A stretch of 37,702 nucleotides of DNA from a virus, in the IMG/VR virus record IMGVR_UViG_3300030107_003074, positions 1 through 37,702 of that record. One strand, 5' to 3'. The position numbers were made by a program, and so were the translations under genes. This document shows positions 28,796 through 37,702 of the stretch, in pieces; within the stretch, counting starts at the first letter, position 1, and each line of letters begins with the position of its first letter. The notes beneath the pieces were generated by a model. That model worked only from the letters and a program-made list of their open reading frames with translations. It did not search any database and was not told the origin of the DNA.

Positions 28796-31700
28796 TTAAT
28801 CTCCTTTAAGATCGTTTATTTCTTGTTGTAGAGTTGTAACAGTAGCCGACAACTCTTGTACGGCTTTTACTAACATTGGAATCATTCCAATGTGAGATAC
28901 GCTTTGTCTGCTGCTTTTTTCTTCTGTAGCTTGTTTCCAAATTTCTTGGCCATTTTTTATTTCTGGATGATTATCTATTACAGTTTTTATTTCTTGTGCA
29001 ATAAATCCGTGTGCAACTTCATCTGTATAACCATCAGTATCAGTTGAGTTTGCATCATAACCATATAAATCTGTATCAAGTTCATTCTTTTGTTTAAATT
29101 TAAATGTTACAGGTCTTAGGTCATTGACAAATGATAAGCCAGCAGTTGAATCTGATATATCTTTTTTATATCGTTCATCAGATACTGCAGCCCAAGATGC
29201 CGAACCGTGACTTGTTGCAATCTCAGTTGTGTCATAACCAATTGTAGTTGTACTGTTACCTGAACCAGCAACATTGTGTCCAATAACAAATTGATAAGTG
29301 GCAGCACCTGTACTTGGTTGTGTGTCATGTCCAAGCATTAGATTTTGACTACCTGTTGAAATGCCTGATCCTGAATCAGAACCAAGACAAGTGTTATCAT
29401 CACCATCTGTTGCAGATGTCAGTGCGTTTCTTCCCACTGCTGTATTTTCTGCACCACTTGTAATTGCATCACCAGCACCAAACCCCACAGCAGTATTGTT
29501 ATTACCAGATGTATTTTCACCGAGTGCAGCATACCCTATGCCTACATTCCTATCACCAGACGTTAAAGCATCTAATACGTAGTTACCAACTGCTACGTTG
29601 TATTCACCTCCAGAATTTACAACTTCTAAAGCTCCGTGACCAATTCCTAAATTATGTTGTTCTGTATCTTGTGTAAATAATGCAGCATTACCAATAGCTA
29701 TATTATAATCTCCACCCGTACAACTTTGTAAAGCACTCACACCAAAAGCTTGGTTATATCCACCACCAGCTAATGCATATAAAGCAGCATGCCCAACTGC
29801 ATTATTATTCACTCCAGTAATTGTACCGTTTGATGCAGCTCCGTGTCCTATAAAAGTGTTTAGTCCACCAGTCGTTAAACTACTACCAGCATTGTAACCA
29901 ATAGCTGTAACTTTATCAGCAGATGTAAGAGCATCTAATGAATAGTTACCGATAGCTACATTTTGTTCACCACCAGCAACCGATCCACCCAATGCACCTT
30001 CACCTATTGCAAGGTTATCGTTTTCAGTGTCAGCAGCATCATACGCTTCAACACCTATTGCTATTATTCTTGACCCTGAAGTATTAGATTTTGCAGTTTC
30101 TTTACCAATAGCTATGTTACCAGTTCCTGTGGTGTTTCTTAAAGTTTGATAACCAACAGCTACGTTGTTGCCACCACTATTACAGTTTTCTAAAGCCTGT
30201 TTACCTACGGCCACATTTTGACTACCAGAAGTAGTGTCTAATAATGTTTCAGTTCCTATGGCAACATTACCAGCACCACTTGTAAGATTTTTTAATGCTC
30301 TTCTACCAAGTGCTTCATTTTCAGAACCAGTAACAGTACCAGCCCCCATAGCCTCAAAACCAACAGATGTGTTAGACGTACCAGAAGTTAAGCCAGTGCC
30401 AGCAAGATAACCAACAGCAGTATTATTACCACCTGAAGTTGCTACATACAAAGCTCTATATCCAACTCCAACATTATTATCACCAGATTGTGAAGCATTA
30501 CTTAAAACATAAGAACCTAATGCAGTATTATATTCACCACCACCGTTAGCACCATTCATAGCATAGTACCCAATAGAGGTGTTGTGTTGTTCAGTATCAG
30601 CAGATTTTTGATTAAAAGCACCAACTCCTGTGTTATATGAGGAAGTTGTTTGATCTTCCCCAGCTTGATGACCAATCATAGTTACATATGAAGCACCATC
30701 ATAGTTGTGTGCTCGACCAGCTTCAAAACCTACAAAAGTAGCACCAACTGTACTAGCCATATTTGCACCACAATCTGCTCCAACTGCAACGTTACTATTA
30801 CCACTTGTCATTAATGCTCCAGCACTGTTACCAAAAAAACTGTTTAGATTACCTGTCATTGTACCACTAGCACCACCAGCAAAACGGCCTACAACAGTAC
30901 ACCCATCAGCAGTAGTTGCTTCTTTTCCAGCTTGATAACCAATAAATACATTTTGTTGTCCTGTCGTTAATGCTTCACCAGCAAGGTGTCCCATAGCAAC
31001 ATTATAATCACCTGAAGTTGCACCCAATAAAGAATTTTTACCAATGGCTATGTTATATTCTCCACCAGCTACAGAACCACCTAATGCATTAGTACCTATT
31101 GCTATATTATTAGTTTCAGTATCAAAACCATCGGCAGTATTATAACCTATACTTATGTTGTGTTCTCCAGTTGTTAATGCACCTAAAGATCCTTTACCCA
31201 CGGCAACGTTTTTATCACCAGTCGTAATGGCATCCATGGCTTCAATACCATAAGCAGTATTATTTTCCGCTGTGCTATCTGTACCAGATACATCGTGAGT
31301 ATAAATAGAACCTGTATCACCTTGATAAAAAGGAATACCATTAATAGTGCCTCCCGATATTGCACCAGTCGTTGTAATTGTAGATGATCCGTTATCAATG
31401 TTGCCAAAGCCAGATGTAATAGAACCACTGTTTAATGCACCAGTAGTGACAATATTTGAACTGCCAGCAATAGGACTATAAATAGCAGTGAGGTTAGTAC
31501 CACCAACAGTAATTGAATCAGCCTCTAATGTGCCGTCAAAATCACCATCCACTGCATCAATGTTACCTTTAAATATTGTTGCTGATACTGTTCCAGTGCT
31601 AGGGTTGTATGCAAAGTCTCCGTCTGACTCTAATCCAACATTACCAGTAGCAGATGCATCTTCTATAAATGGTATTAAATTTTCTTCATTGGTACTTTCA

Positions 31701-33280
31701 TTGTCTGCAACAGATACATGAGTTGAGTTTACAGCATTAGTTGCATTAGTAACTGTAACTCCAGCAATAACTGTATTAAGTGCCGTACCATTAACCGTGA
31801 TTGCATCTGCTTCAAGTGTACCGTCAATATCTGCATCACCTGATATATCAAGACTAGCAGCTTCAATCTCACCACTAGCTTTAAATACAACACCGTCATT
31901 AGCACTCACTCTAAATGTAATCTGATTGTCTGTGGTAAAATCGATGTCATTGTCTGCATCTCTACCTAACACCAGACTTGCATTTGTAACTGATGTGATT
32001 CCAGTTTGAGCTGCGTCAACAGATAATGTGACGTTGTTACCAGATGCAGATGACGCTAATCCAGTGCCACCTAAGATGCCTAATGTTTCTGAATCAAGAT
32101 CAATTGCAATAGCAGATGATCCATCAGATACATCTAGGTCTTGTGCATTTAATGATGTTGTAACAGCATCAACATATGCCTTAATAGATTGTTGGGTTGC
32201 AAGGTGAGTATCAGAGTCTGAGGCCATGTTGTCCTCATCTTTGACAGCCGTACCACTTACTCCAGTATTAAGAACTGGTGACGTTAATGTTTTGTTGGTT
32301 AATGTTTGTGAACCAGTGAGTGTTGTAACAGTTGAGTCTATGGCAAATGTCAGATCAAATGGATCTGCATCAGAACCAGTTGACGTGTCAGTCCAGTTAA
32401 TATCTATACCACCACCTTCAACAAACTTAACTTCACTATCTTTTACAATCTGTACTTCAGTGCCATCACCATCTTCTAGTACAAATTGCATGTCAGCTTT
32501 TTTAGAATCTACATAAGCCTTAATACTTTGTTGCGTGGCAAGTTGTGTAGCTGAGTCAGATGACATATCATCTTCATCAAGAACTGCCGTACCTGACACT
32601 GATGTGTTTATAACGGGGGAGGTTAGTGTTTTGTTGGTAAGAGTTTCAGAACCAGTCAATGAAACAAGACTTGCTTCAGCTGGTGTTTGGTTAATCCATT
32701 TGGAACTAGAACTGTCGTATGCCAGGACTTCGTTATCAGCAACTGATGTAATCGTAACATCAGTCATTTCATCTAAGGTATCAAGATTTGTAAATGCAGT
32801 GGCCTCTAAGTTACCTGATGCATCAAATGATAATATTTTGTTAGCACGATCAGCAGCTGACGTTGTTATTTCTGATGTCGTGATGCTGTTGGTTTTTGAT
32901 ACTTTAAATGATCTATCAACTGCGTTACTGACTTCTTGGATCTGCATTTGCAGATTGTCAAAGCTATCTTCTAAGCCTTCAGCACTAAACGGATCGTTTT
33001 CAATAAGATCAGTGCCTTGTGTTTTAGTTGTGTTTCTAATTAAGAATAATGTTTCACCTGATGCTGGGGCAGTTCCCATCGTAACGGTTCCACCAGAATC
33101 ACCAGCCAATGCAACGGTATAATCACTTGTTAAAGTTTTTGTGGTTTCTACACCAGTTGCGTCTGTTTTAATAATAACCAGCAATTCAGATGCTGAGTTA
33201 ATAGGGTAGGTATATGTGAAATCTACAACAGATCCGTTACCTGAGAAACTGTTTAGTAATGTTGTGGTTGATATAGTCAT
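28796..33280 (-). CDS. Tail fibre with YadA-like beta-roll and S74 chaperone
   Basis: 1494 residues. Residues 1-130 match the N-terminal virion-binding domain of T7-type fibres. Residues about 180-400 contain two copies of a module with SETLTNKTLTSPV and ATQQSIKAYVD. Residues about 671-1347 are more than 25 repeats of the kind GxNxAxG(Y/x)xA, with a period of about 22-24 residues, forming a YadA-like left-handed beta-roll trimer. The C-terminal 128 residues form a peptidase S74 intramolecular chaperone beginning S1367-DERYKKDIS (Ser-Lys dyad) and containing HGFIAQE. The chaperone should cleave itself off after trimerisation. It is the host-recognition protein. AGGAAAA precedes the ATG. Confidence 0.92.
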   Translation of the reverse strand: MTISTTTLLNSFSGNGSVVDFTYTYPINSASELLVIIKTDATGVETTKTLTSDYTVALAGDSGGTVTMGTAPASGETLFLIRNTTKTQGTDLIENDPFSAEGLEDSFDNLQMQIQEVSNAVDRSFKVSKTNSITTSEITTSAADRANKILSFDASGNLEATAFTNLDTLDEMTDVTITSVADNEVLAYDSSSSKWINQTPAEASLVSLTGSETLTNKTLTSPVINTSVSGTAVLDEDDMSSDSATQLATQQSIKAYVDSKKADMQFVLEDGDGTEVQIVKDSEVKFVEGGGIDINWTDTSTGSDADPFDLTFAIDSTVTTLTGSQTLTNKTLTSPVLNTGVSGTAVKDEDNMASDSDTHLATQQSIKAYVDAVTTSLNAQDLDVSDGSSAIAIDLDSETLGILGGTGLASSASGNNVTLSVDAAQTGITSVTNASLVLGRDADNDIDFTTDNQITFRVSANDGVVFKASGEIEAASLDISGDADIDGTLEADAITVNGTALNTVIAGVTVTNATNAVNSTHVSVADNESTNEENLIPFIEDASATGNVGLESDGDFAYNPSTGTVSATIFKGNIDAVDGDFDGTLEADSITVGGTNLTAIYSPIAGSSNIVTTGALNSGSITSGFGNIDNGSSTITTTGAISGGTINGIPFYQGDTGSIYTHDVSGTDSTAENNTAYGIEAMDAITTGDKNVAVGKGSLGALTTGEHNISIGYNTADGFDTETNNIAIGTNALGGSVAGGEYNIAIGKNSLLGATSGDYNVAMGHLAGEALTTGQQNVFIGYQAGKEATTADGCTVVGRFAGGASGTMTGNLNSFFGNSAGALMTSGNSNVAVGADCGANMASTVGATFVGFEAGRAHNYDGASYVTMIGHQAGEDQTTSSYNTGVGAFNQKSADTEQHNTSIGYYAMNGANGGGEYNTALGSYVLSNASQSGDNNVGVGYRALYVATSGGNNTAVGYLAGTGLTSGTSNTSVGFEAMGAGTVTGSENEALGRRALKNLTSGAGNVAIGTETLLDTTSGSQNVAVGKQALENCNSGGNNVAVGYQTLRNTTGTGNIAIGKETAKSNTSGSRIIAIGVEAYDAADTENDNLAIGEGALGGSVAGGEQNVAIGNYSLDALTSADKVTAIGYNAGSSLTTGGLNTFIGHGAASNGTITGVNNNAVGHAALYALAGGGYNQAFGVSALQSCTGGDYNIAIGNAALFTQDTEQHNLGIGHGALEVVNSGGEYNVAVGNYVLDALTSGDRNVGIGYAALGENTSGNNNTAVGFGAGDAITSGAENTAVGRNALTSATDGDDNTCLGSDSGSGISTGSQNLMLGHDTQPSTGAATYQFVIGHNVAGSGNSTTTIGYDTTEIATSHGSASWAAVSDERYKKDISDSTAGLSFVNDLRPVTFKFKQKNELDTDLYGYDANSTDTDGYTDEVAHGFIAQEIKTVIDNHPEIKNGQEIWKQATEEKSSRQSVSHIGMIPMLVKAVQELSATVTTLQQEINDLKGD
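29240..31270 (-). repeat. Degenerate tandem repeats in tail fibre
   Basis: About 2 kb coding for more than 25 degenerate repeats of roughly 66-72 bases, each with a GxNxAxG-like core. The repeats vary in length by a few codons and several carry extra loops (such as the EQHN-type insertions). This is a natural substrate for recombination and unequal exchange, so repeat number may differ among relatives. Confidence 0.85.
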
Positions 33281-33289
33281 AGTTTTCCT

Positions 33290-33317
33290 AAAAAAAAAGG
33301 CAGCTTTAAGCCACCTT
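33290..33317 (-). terminator. Rho-independent terminator before tail fibre
   Basis: On the minus strand, AAGGTGGC (33317-33310) pairs with GCTGCCTT (33304-33297) including two G-T pairs, across a five-base loop, and is followed by a run of nine T. It lies between the 838-residue ejection gene and the tail fibre, inside the late direction of transcription. The fibre's ribosome site begins just after the T-run. Confidence 0.8.
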
Positions 33318-33392
33318 TAGTTAAATCTTGGAACAGAATATTGGGTAATTGTATATTAATAATTAGGTTATTCGGTCTAAGATGTCAAAAAT

Positions 33393-35909
33393 TTATTCAA
33401 ATATAGACGGTAATGAATTTGGTGTTTTATCTCCTGGTTTCCACCAATAAGAATTTTTCTCGTCTCTTATTGTTTTGTTAATTTTTCTTCTATTTTTTTG
33501 ATAATAGTTATCATCTGTGAGTTCTTGTATGTATTCAAATAAATATCGTTCTAATAATAATCTCATATACCAGGCTGAACTACCAGGTGTATTTCCTTTA
33601 ATAAAACTAGATATATCTGCACCCAAATTGACATCTTTGCCAGATAAGAAATCAACCATATTTCCAGCAGTTAAATCTAAAAATTCAAATCCTAATGCAG
33701 CAGTTGGTCCAATAAATTCTGATGCTCTACCACCAACTGAGTCATGGCTGTAACGACCTCCAAATATCATGTCACCAGCAAAACCTAATCCTCCACCATG
33801 CAACATGCTATCCAACCAATATCTAGGATCATTCCAACGATCATCAACACTAACATTTTTACCTTTGAAAACATCTTTTAATACACCAGACATTGCACCA
33901 AACAAAGTTGTAGTAATAAGTAAAGGCAACAAATAACCCATTTTACCTTTAATAGTTTTTCTCCCTAAACCTCGTGCTATATGAGTAAACATAAAAGTTA
34001 ATGGAAATTGTTTAAACTGTAATACACCTCTTGCTATTTCACCAATAGGTGTTCCTGGCTTTGTAACATTTCCACCTATTGTTGCACCTCTTGCATTAGC
34101 AACGGGTACGGCAAAATTTACAAACTCTTGCGCAGCATGGTTATATTTTAAAGCTATCTGTGCATCAACTATATCATCAGGTCTTAAATATAAAGCACCT
34201 TGCCATTTTGGATCGTATTCACCAGCATCAAATAATTTTGTATTACGAATAACATCCCAATCAGCATCTGTAATTCCATAATTTTCTAAATAGTCTGCAA
34301 ATCTTTTATTTTTTTTACGCATTTGTTTTAAAGACATATCAACATTTCTAGCAGTAAATGCTTGAAATTCTGTAAATGCAGCCCATCGACCAGCTTGAGT
34401 CATGTGTGATAATTGTGTAGTTCTTAATATAAAATCTGATATTCTTCTTGCAAATTCGTGACTTTCCACTTTATCAGCAGACATACGAGCTGCACCAGAT
34501 GCATAAGTGCTCCAATGTTCAGCTGCTGCACCAGAAGTACCAGCTATTTTAATTCTTGTATTATTGTCAACTCCTGACAATGGACTTAAAAACATTTTTA
34601 AATTTTCAGCCATTGCTTTTGCCTGGGGCATTCCAGCAAAAGATGCAGTTGCTCTAGTTAAATTAAAATCACCAATTGCTAAAAATGCTGCTGATCCTAA
34701 AAAAGATGCAGTTGCAATTGATCTAAAACTAGCACCATATTTTGCCATTTTAGGATTTACTGGAACATTTAAATCACCTTTAATATATAAATACATGGCA
34801 TCAGCTGAATTTAATGATGATGCAGTTTTTCTTTTAGCCTCATCTTTTGGAACTGCATTTTGTGTATTAGCATATTTTTCGGACTCAAATCTCATTTTAC
34901 GCATAAAATTATCAGGATTAGGCCCCATGACTTGCATTAAACCAATATCACGAGACATAGAGTCTATGTGCGCAAGCATTGAATTAAAAACATCAGTTGT
35001 TCCAAATTGATCATTGTATTTCAACCAGCTGTCATAATCTTTAAAATATAAAAATTTATGATCTAAACGAGTGTTAGCACGGCTTGGGCCAAATCCTCTT
35101 GTCTCTTTATTTAGATAACCCTCACTTACAATATTGTCGTAAACTTGCTTTAATGCAGTTTTTAAATCTTTGTCACCAAAAACTTTGCCAGTTGTGTAAT
35201 CAATCATTTTGTTTTGATCTAACAATGGAATAATATCATCTACCCATTTTTCCTTAGGAACTAAATTTACTTTTATTTGATCGTGCACTGTTGGCACTGT
35301 CCAAAATTTATTTTTTGGGATAGAACCTCCAGCTTTGTTAAACATTTTTCTTGCTTTTTCAGCTACACGAAACCAAGTTTCAGCCAACTCTCTTGCATTT
35401 TGATTACCAGATGATCCTAATTCATATATTTCTTTACCCATATCATGCATTGTGGCTTTATTTCTTGTGCTACCTACTAATGTGTGTCTAAATTCTTTTA
35501 AAACATCAAACCATTCTTTGTCTAATTGCCCCTTAACAACACGCAATCTAGTTTCTACATTTAAAAATTTATTAATTCCTTCTGGTGTTTCCATAAAACC
35601 AATAATTCTTTTTAATGCCTCTCCTGGATTTATGTTGCCTTTGCTATCTCTGTAAATACTAAACATATATTCCATTGCCTCGTTATCTACTTTACGTTGT
35701 AATAATGCATGACGTTTTTTATTAGCTGCTTTGTATTCAAAACTTTCAAAAGCATCTTTTGCTCCTTTTAAAGCAGCTGCATCAGGATCATCACCTAAAT
35801 TTAAATATTTTTGTGTATGTTCAGTTATTAAATCTTTTAACAAACTTTTTTTATCATCAGGTATAATGCCTTCTTTAGATGCATTATCTATACAATTAAT
35901 CAAACTCAT
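33393..35909 (-). CDS. Second ejection-type internal virion protein
   Basis: 838 residues. The N-terminal 400 residues are helical and charged; around residues 395-420 there is a hydrophobic Ala/Ser-rich region (FRSIATASFLGSAAFLAIG) and around residues 645-675 a second hydrophobic stretch (MGYLLPLLITTTLFGAM). Large internal proteins of marine podoviruses have this mix of helical bulk and membrane-active segments. It follows the giant protein with an ATGA overlap. The C-terminus (NSYWWKPGDKTPN) is polar. I see no lysozyme or transglycosylase motif. Assigned as an ejection protein by size, position and composition. Confidence 0.65.
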   Translation of the reverse strand: MSLINCIDNASKEGIIPDDKKSLLKDLITEHTQKYLNLGDDPDAAALKGAKDAFESFEYKAANKKRHALLQRKVDNEAMEYMFSIYRDSKGNINPGEALKRIIGFMETPEGINKFLNVETRLRVVKGQLDKEWFDVLKEFRHTLVGSTRNKATMHDMGKEIYELGSSGNQNARELAETWFRVAEKARKMFNKAGGSIPKNKFWTVPTVHDQIKVNLVPKEKWVDDIIPLLDQNKMIDYTTGKVFGDKDLKTALKQVYDNIVSEGYLNKETRGFGPSRANTRLDHKFLYFKDYDSWLKYNDQFGTTDVFNSMLAHIDSMSRDIGLMQVMGPNPDNFMRKMRFESEKYANTQNAVPKDEAKRKTASSLNSADAMYLYIKGDLNVPVNPKMAKYGASFRSIATASFLGSAAFLAIGDFNLTRATASFAGMPQAKAMAENLKMFLSPLSGVDNNTRIKIAGTSGAAAEHWSTYASGAARMSADKVESHEFARRISDFILRTTQLSHMTQAGRWAAFTEFQAFTARNVDMSLKQMRKKNKRFADYLENYGITDADWDVIRNTKLFDAGEYDPKWQGALYLRPDDIVDAQIALKYNHAAQEFVNFAVPVANARGATIGGNVTKPGTPIGEIARGVLQFKQFPLTFMFTHIARGLGRKTIKGKMGYLLPLLITTTLFGAMSGVLKDVFKGKNVSVDDRWNDPRYWLDSMLHGGGLGFAGDMIFGGRYSHDSVGGRASEFIGPTAALGFEFLDLTAGNMVDFLSGKDVNLGADISSFIKGNTPGSSAWYMRLLLERYLFEYIQELTDDNYYQKNRRKINKTIRDEKNSYWWKPGDKTPNSLPSIFE

Positions 35910-37702
35910 ACGCAGTCTTTTAACCTCTCTATAATAGCTCTATCATTATCAACATCGTCTATAAATTTTTTAACTGTCATTTCTTTGTTTACAAGATTGC
36001 CATCAACAGCAACACTTTCAACATTTAACATTTCATCTTTTGGTATTTCATTTAACAAAATATTTTCATAAGTTTCTTGAAACAATTTTTTATCAGCAGC
36101 TTCATATTCATCGTAAATTTTTCTTTGTTCTTTGTTTAATTTACTTATGCCGCCATATTTTTCTGCAAATCGTTTTGATTTTCCTTTATTTTTAACAGCA
36201 TCTAAAAATGTTGCATGGTGTATTTGCAACTCAAACCCTAAGCCATCAGGTGTGATTAATTGAAAATGATAAGCTCTATAATTAGTATCTGTTCTTGGAT
36301 CTTCAAACATATCTTTTTCACGCACAATTTTAAAATCTTTGCGTAATTCGTTTTTAATTTTTTCAACATCAGCCATTTGTTTGACAATAATTCGACCAGC
36401 TAAAATATCTGGTTCGTATGCAGCAGTGTATGTTTTTCCAAAATCATCTTGTTTGCCTGATACATTTTGGATAATTTTTTCCCGTTTTTTGACTCTTATT
36501 TCTGTTGTTGCATTTTCGTATTTAGAGCTTATACTTACAAGTGTATTCCTAACATTATCAATGTTGTTTTCGGCAAGTCTAATCAATGTTGGTATGTCAT
36601 CGAATACATGATATAATTGACTATCAAATATGGCATTAAAATCACCAACACGCATTTTAGGATCAGTTCGAGACTGGAATGACTCAGCAGTAGCTTTAGC
36701 CGAAACAAATGATGGAGGTGCATCTGTTGTTCTATTTAGTAGATTAAAATCTTCCTGGGTAGAAACTGAGGCAGTTTCAGCAGCTAAACTACTTTCATTA
36801 CCTTTGCTTGAAAAATCACGTTCTGACTCAATCCTTAAAGATTCAAAATCTTGATCAGCATTTTTATTAAATTCTAATTTATTATTAGGATTATCAAATT
36901 GATTTAAGACTATATTATCTTCTATGATGTTTGGTTTTTGAGAAACTTGTTGTTGCGTTTCCTCAATTGGTCTAATGCGTTCACTTCTGCTTGGAGAAAC
37001 CCCCTCGTAATTGCCTGACTCAATTGTCTCTCGGACAACTTGTTTAAAAGTTTCAATTGCTTCTCGTTTGCTGCCATCGGCCCACTGCCTGGCTGCTGCG
37101 TTAAGTCCATCTGAGATTGGCCCTTTTTTGGTTGCAAGGATTTCAATGGCATAGATTGCTTGGTCATATATTTGTTCCTGGGTTTTGTTGTAGTTAGTAT
37201 CTAATTTGTTTTTACCTTTTTCAATTATTTTTTGTTCGTTTCTGACTAAAGTAGCCATTACTTTTTTATCTTGTTTTAGTTCATTTAATGATTTTTTTAA
37301 AACTAAACCACGTTCTTTTAACAAAGTTTGTTTCATAGTTTCTTTGCCAAATAAACTTAATGTCTCTACATCTTTGCTGCCAGCTTGTAGTGCCTCTCTT
37401 ATGTAAAATGATGCCTCAACAACACTGCTGGGATTAGATTCTTTTAATACTTGCATTACACTAAGGTGCAAAGCTGGATCATCAACCATTCTTCCTACTA
37501 ATGCTGCATAATGATCTGGTACTTTATTATTCAACCAAAATCCCCATGCATCATCACTTAATTTAATTAAATCTGATGCATCTCTAATGACAGATGATCT
37601 TTCTGAAAGCATTCCAATAACTCTATTTAGATAGCCTGGATCAACTCTTAAAATTTTTGCAACATCAGAAGCCTTAGCAGTGCCAGCTCCAACATTTACC
37701 AT
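35906..37702 (-). CDS. Giant ejection-type protein, C-terminal part with RelA/SpoT-like domain
   Basis: This frame runs off the window end; the ATG at 37702 is internal, not the real start. Joined with 1-2079 it gives residues 539-1136 of the giant protein. After a helical region and a disordered Asn/Ser/Gln-rich stretch (about residues 790-890), a RelA/SpoT nucleotidyltransferase-like domain lies near residues 930-1045. Its motifs are D970 in DILAGRIIV, NYRAYH (1012-1017), and E1029 in FELQIHH. These align with the D, GYxSLH and ExQIRT signatures of (p)ppGpp synthetases, including both metal-binding acids. A basic KKREK segment precedes it. Activity and substrate are unknown. The stop overlaps the next gene as ATGA. 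Confidence 0.8.
   Translation of the reverse strand: MVNVGAGTAKASDVAKILRVDPGYLNRVIGMLSERSSVIRDASDLIKLSDDAWGFWLNNKVPDHYAALVGRMVDDPALHLSVMQVLKESNPSSVVEASFYIREALQAGSKDVETLSLFGKETMKQTLLKERGLVLKKSLNELKQDKKVMATLVRNEQKIIEKGKNKLDTNYNKTQEQIYDQAIYAIEILATKKGPISDGLNAAARQWADGSKREAIETFKQVVRETIESGNYEGVSPSRSERIRPIEETQQQVSQKPNIIEDNIVLNQFDNPNNKLEFNKNADQDFESLRIESERDFSSKGNESSLAAETASVSTQEDFNLLNRTTDAPPSFVSAKATAESFQSRTDPKMRVGDFNAIFDSQLYHVFDDIPTLIRLAENNIDNVRNTLVSISSKYENATTEIRVKKREKIIQNVSGKQDDFGKTYTAAYEPDILAGRIIVKQMADVEKIKNELRKDFKIVREKDMFEDPRTDTNYRAYHFQLITPDGLGFELQIHHATFLDAVKNKGKSKRFAEKYGGISKLNKEQRKIYDEYEAADKKLFQETYENILLNEIPKDEMLNVESVAVDGNLVNKEMTVKKFIDDVDNDRAIIERLKDCV
37238..37702. repeat. Terminal direct repeat, right copy
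   Basis: The right-hand copy of bases 1-465, differing at 8 third-codon positions (7 silent, one Ile/Met). It encodes residues 539-693 of the giant ejection protein. Removing one copy leaves a circular map of 37237 bases. Confidence 0.95.

Noticed and set aside
29240-31270. CRISPR-like array, because of regular repeats
   Set aside because: The repeats are degenerate, in frame, and encode a beta-roll; they are not identical direct repeats with unique spacers.
32226-33122. Long plus-strand frames opposite the tail fibre
   Set aside because: They are antisense shadows of a low-complexity Ser/Thr/Val-rich gene, with no ribosome sites and no domains.
37700-37702. ATG at the window end as the start of the C-terminal gene
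   Set aside because: The identical sequence at 463-465 lies inside a longer frame that begins at 2079; the end ATG is internal.

Overview
The window looks like an essentially complete genome of a temperate, short-tailed phage (podovirus) whose two ends overlap. Bases 1-465 recur at 37238-37702 with 8 mismatches and no indels, and one large reading frame runs across the join. On a circular map the unique genome is therefore about 37.2 kb. The DNA is visibly AT-rich and the genes are tightly packed, with many ATGA and TAATG stop/start overlaps. The gene set and base composition resemble marine phages of Alphaproteobacteria (SAR11/SAR116-like hosts), but the host is an inference. Temperateness is well supported by a tyrosine integrase, a tRNA 3'-end sequence just upstream of it that is the likely attP core, and a divergent repressor/Cro region.

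Layout. The late genes are all on the minus strand and form one circularly continuous block. In transcription order they are: an HGG-motif protein and TerS (16135-15478), TerL (15153-13873), four small proteins (13876-13248), portal (13247-11649), a Bbp19-like protein, a tiny membrane peptide, scaffold (11271-10444), major capsid protein (10304-9432), a decoration-like protein (9414-8935), tail tubular proteins A and B (8869-5238), and T7 gp13-, gp14- and gp15-like internal proteins (5245-2079). Next comes a giant ejection-type protein that crosses the window ends (2079 to 1, then 37237 to 35906), a second 838-residue ejection-type protein (35909-33393), a terminator, and a 1494-residue tail fibre (33280-28796). 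The block ends with a lysis cassette: XhlA-like protein, small nuclease, M15 endopeptidase, Cys-rich and basic microproteins, 3-TM holin and a coiled-coil membrane protein (28794-25966).

The early and regulatory genes lie in the middle. Plus-strand 16312-18158 is a cluster of small accessory genes, including a DUF2958 protein and two tiny membrane peptides, behind a good sigma70-like promoter. Minus-strand 20292-18079 is a Cro-led operon: Cro, ImmA-like metallopeptidase, TM peptide, PD-(D/E)XK nuclease, winged-helix lambda O-like protein and an HTH protein. Plus-strand 20448-24402 holds the CI-like repressor, then a recombination operon: RecB/Cas4-type exonuclease, ETS-motif single-strand annealing protein, a protein with an SSB-like acidic tail, DUF3310, a LexA-type HTH and two small unknowns. 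The integrase faces it on the minus strand (25613-24399).

The morphogenesis module is T7-like in order, but I see no RNA polymerase, DNA polymerase, primase, helicase or ligase. The phage therefore probably uses host transcription and replication, with its own annealing/exonuclease pair for concatemer formation or repair. The most striking single object is the giant 1136-residue ejection-type protein, which carries a ParB-like segment and, near its C-terminus, a RelA/SpoT-like nucleotidyltransferase domain with the two key acids retained.
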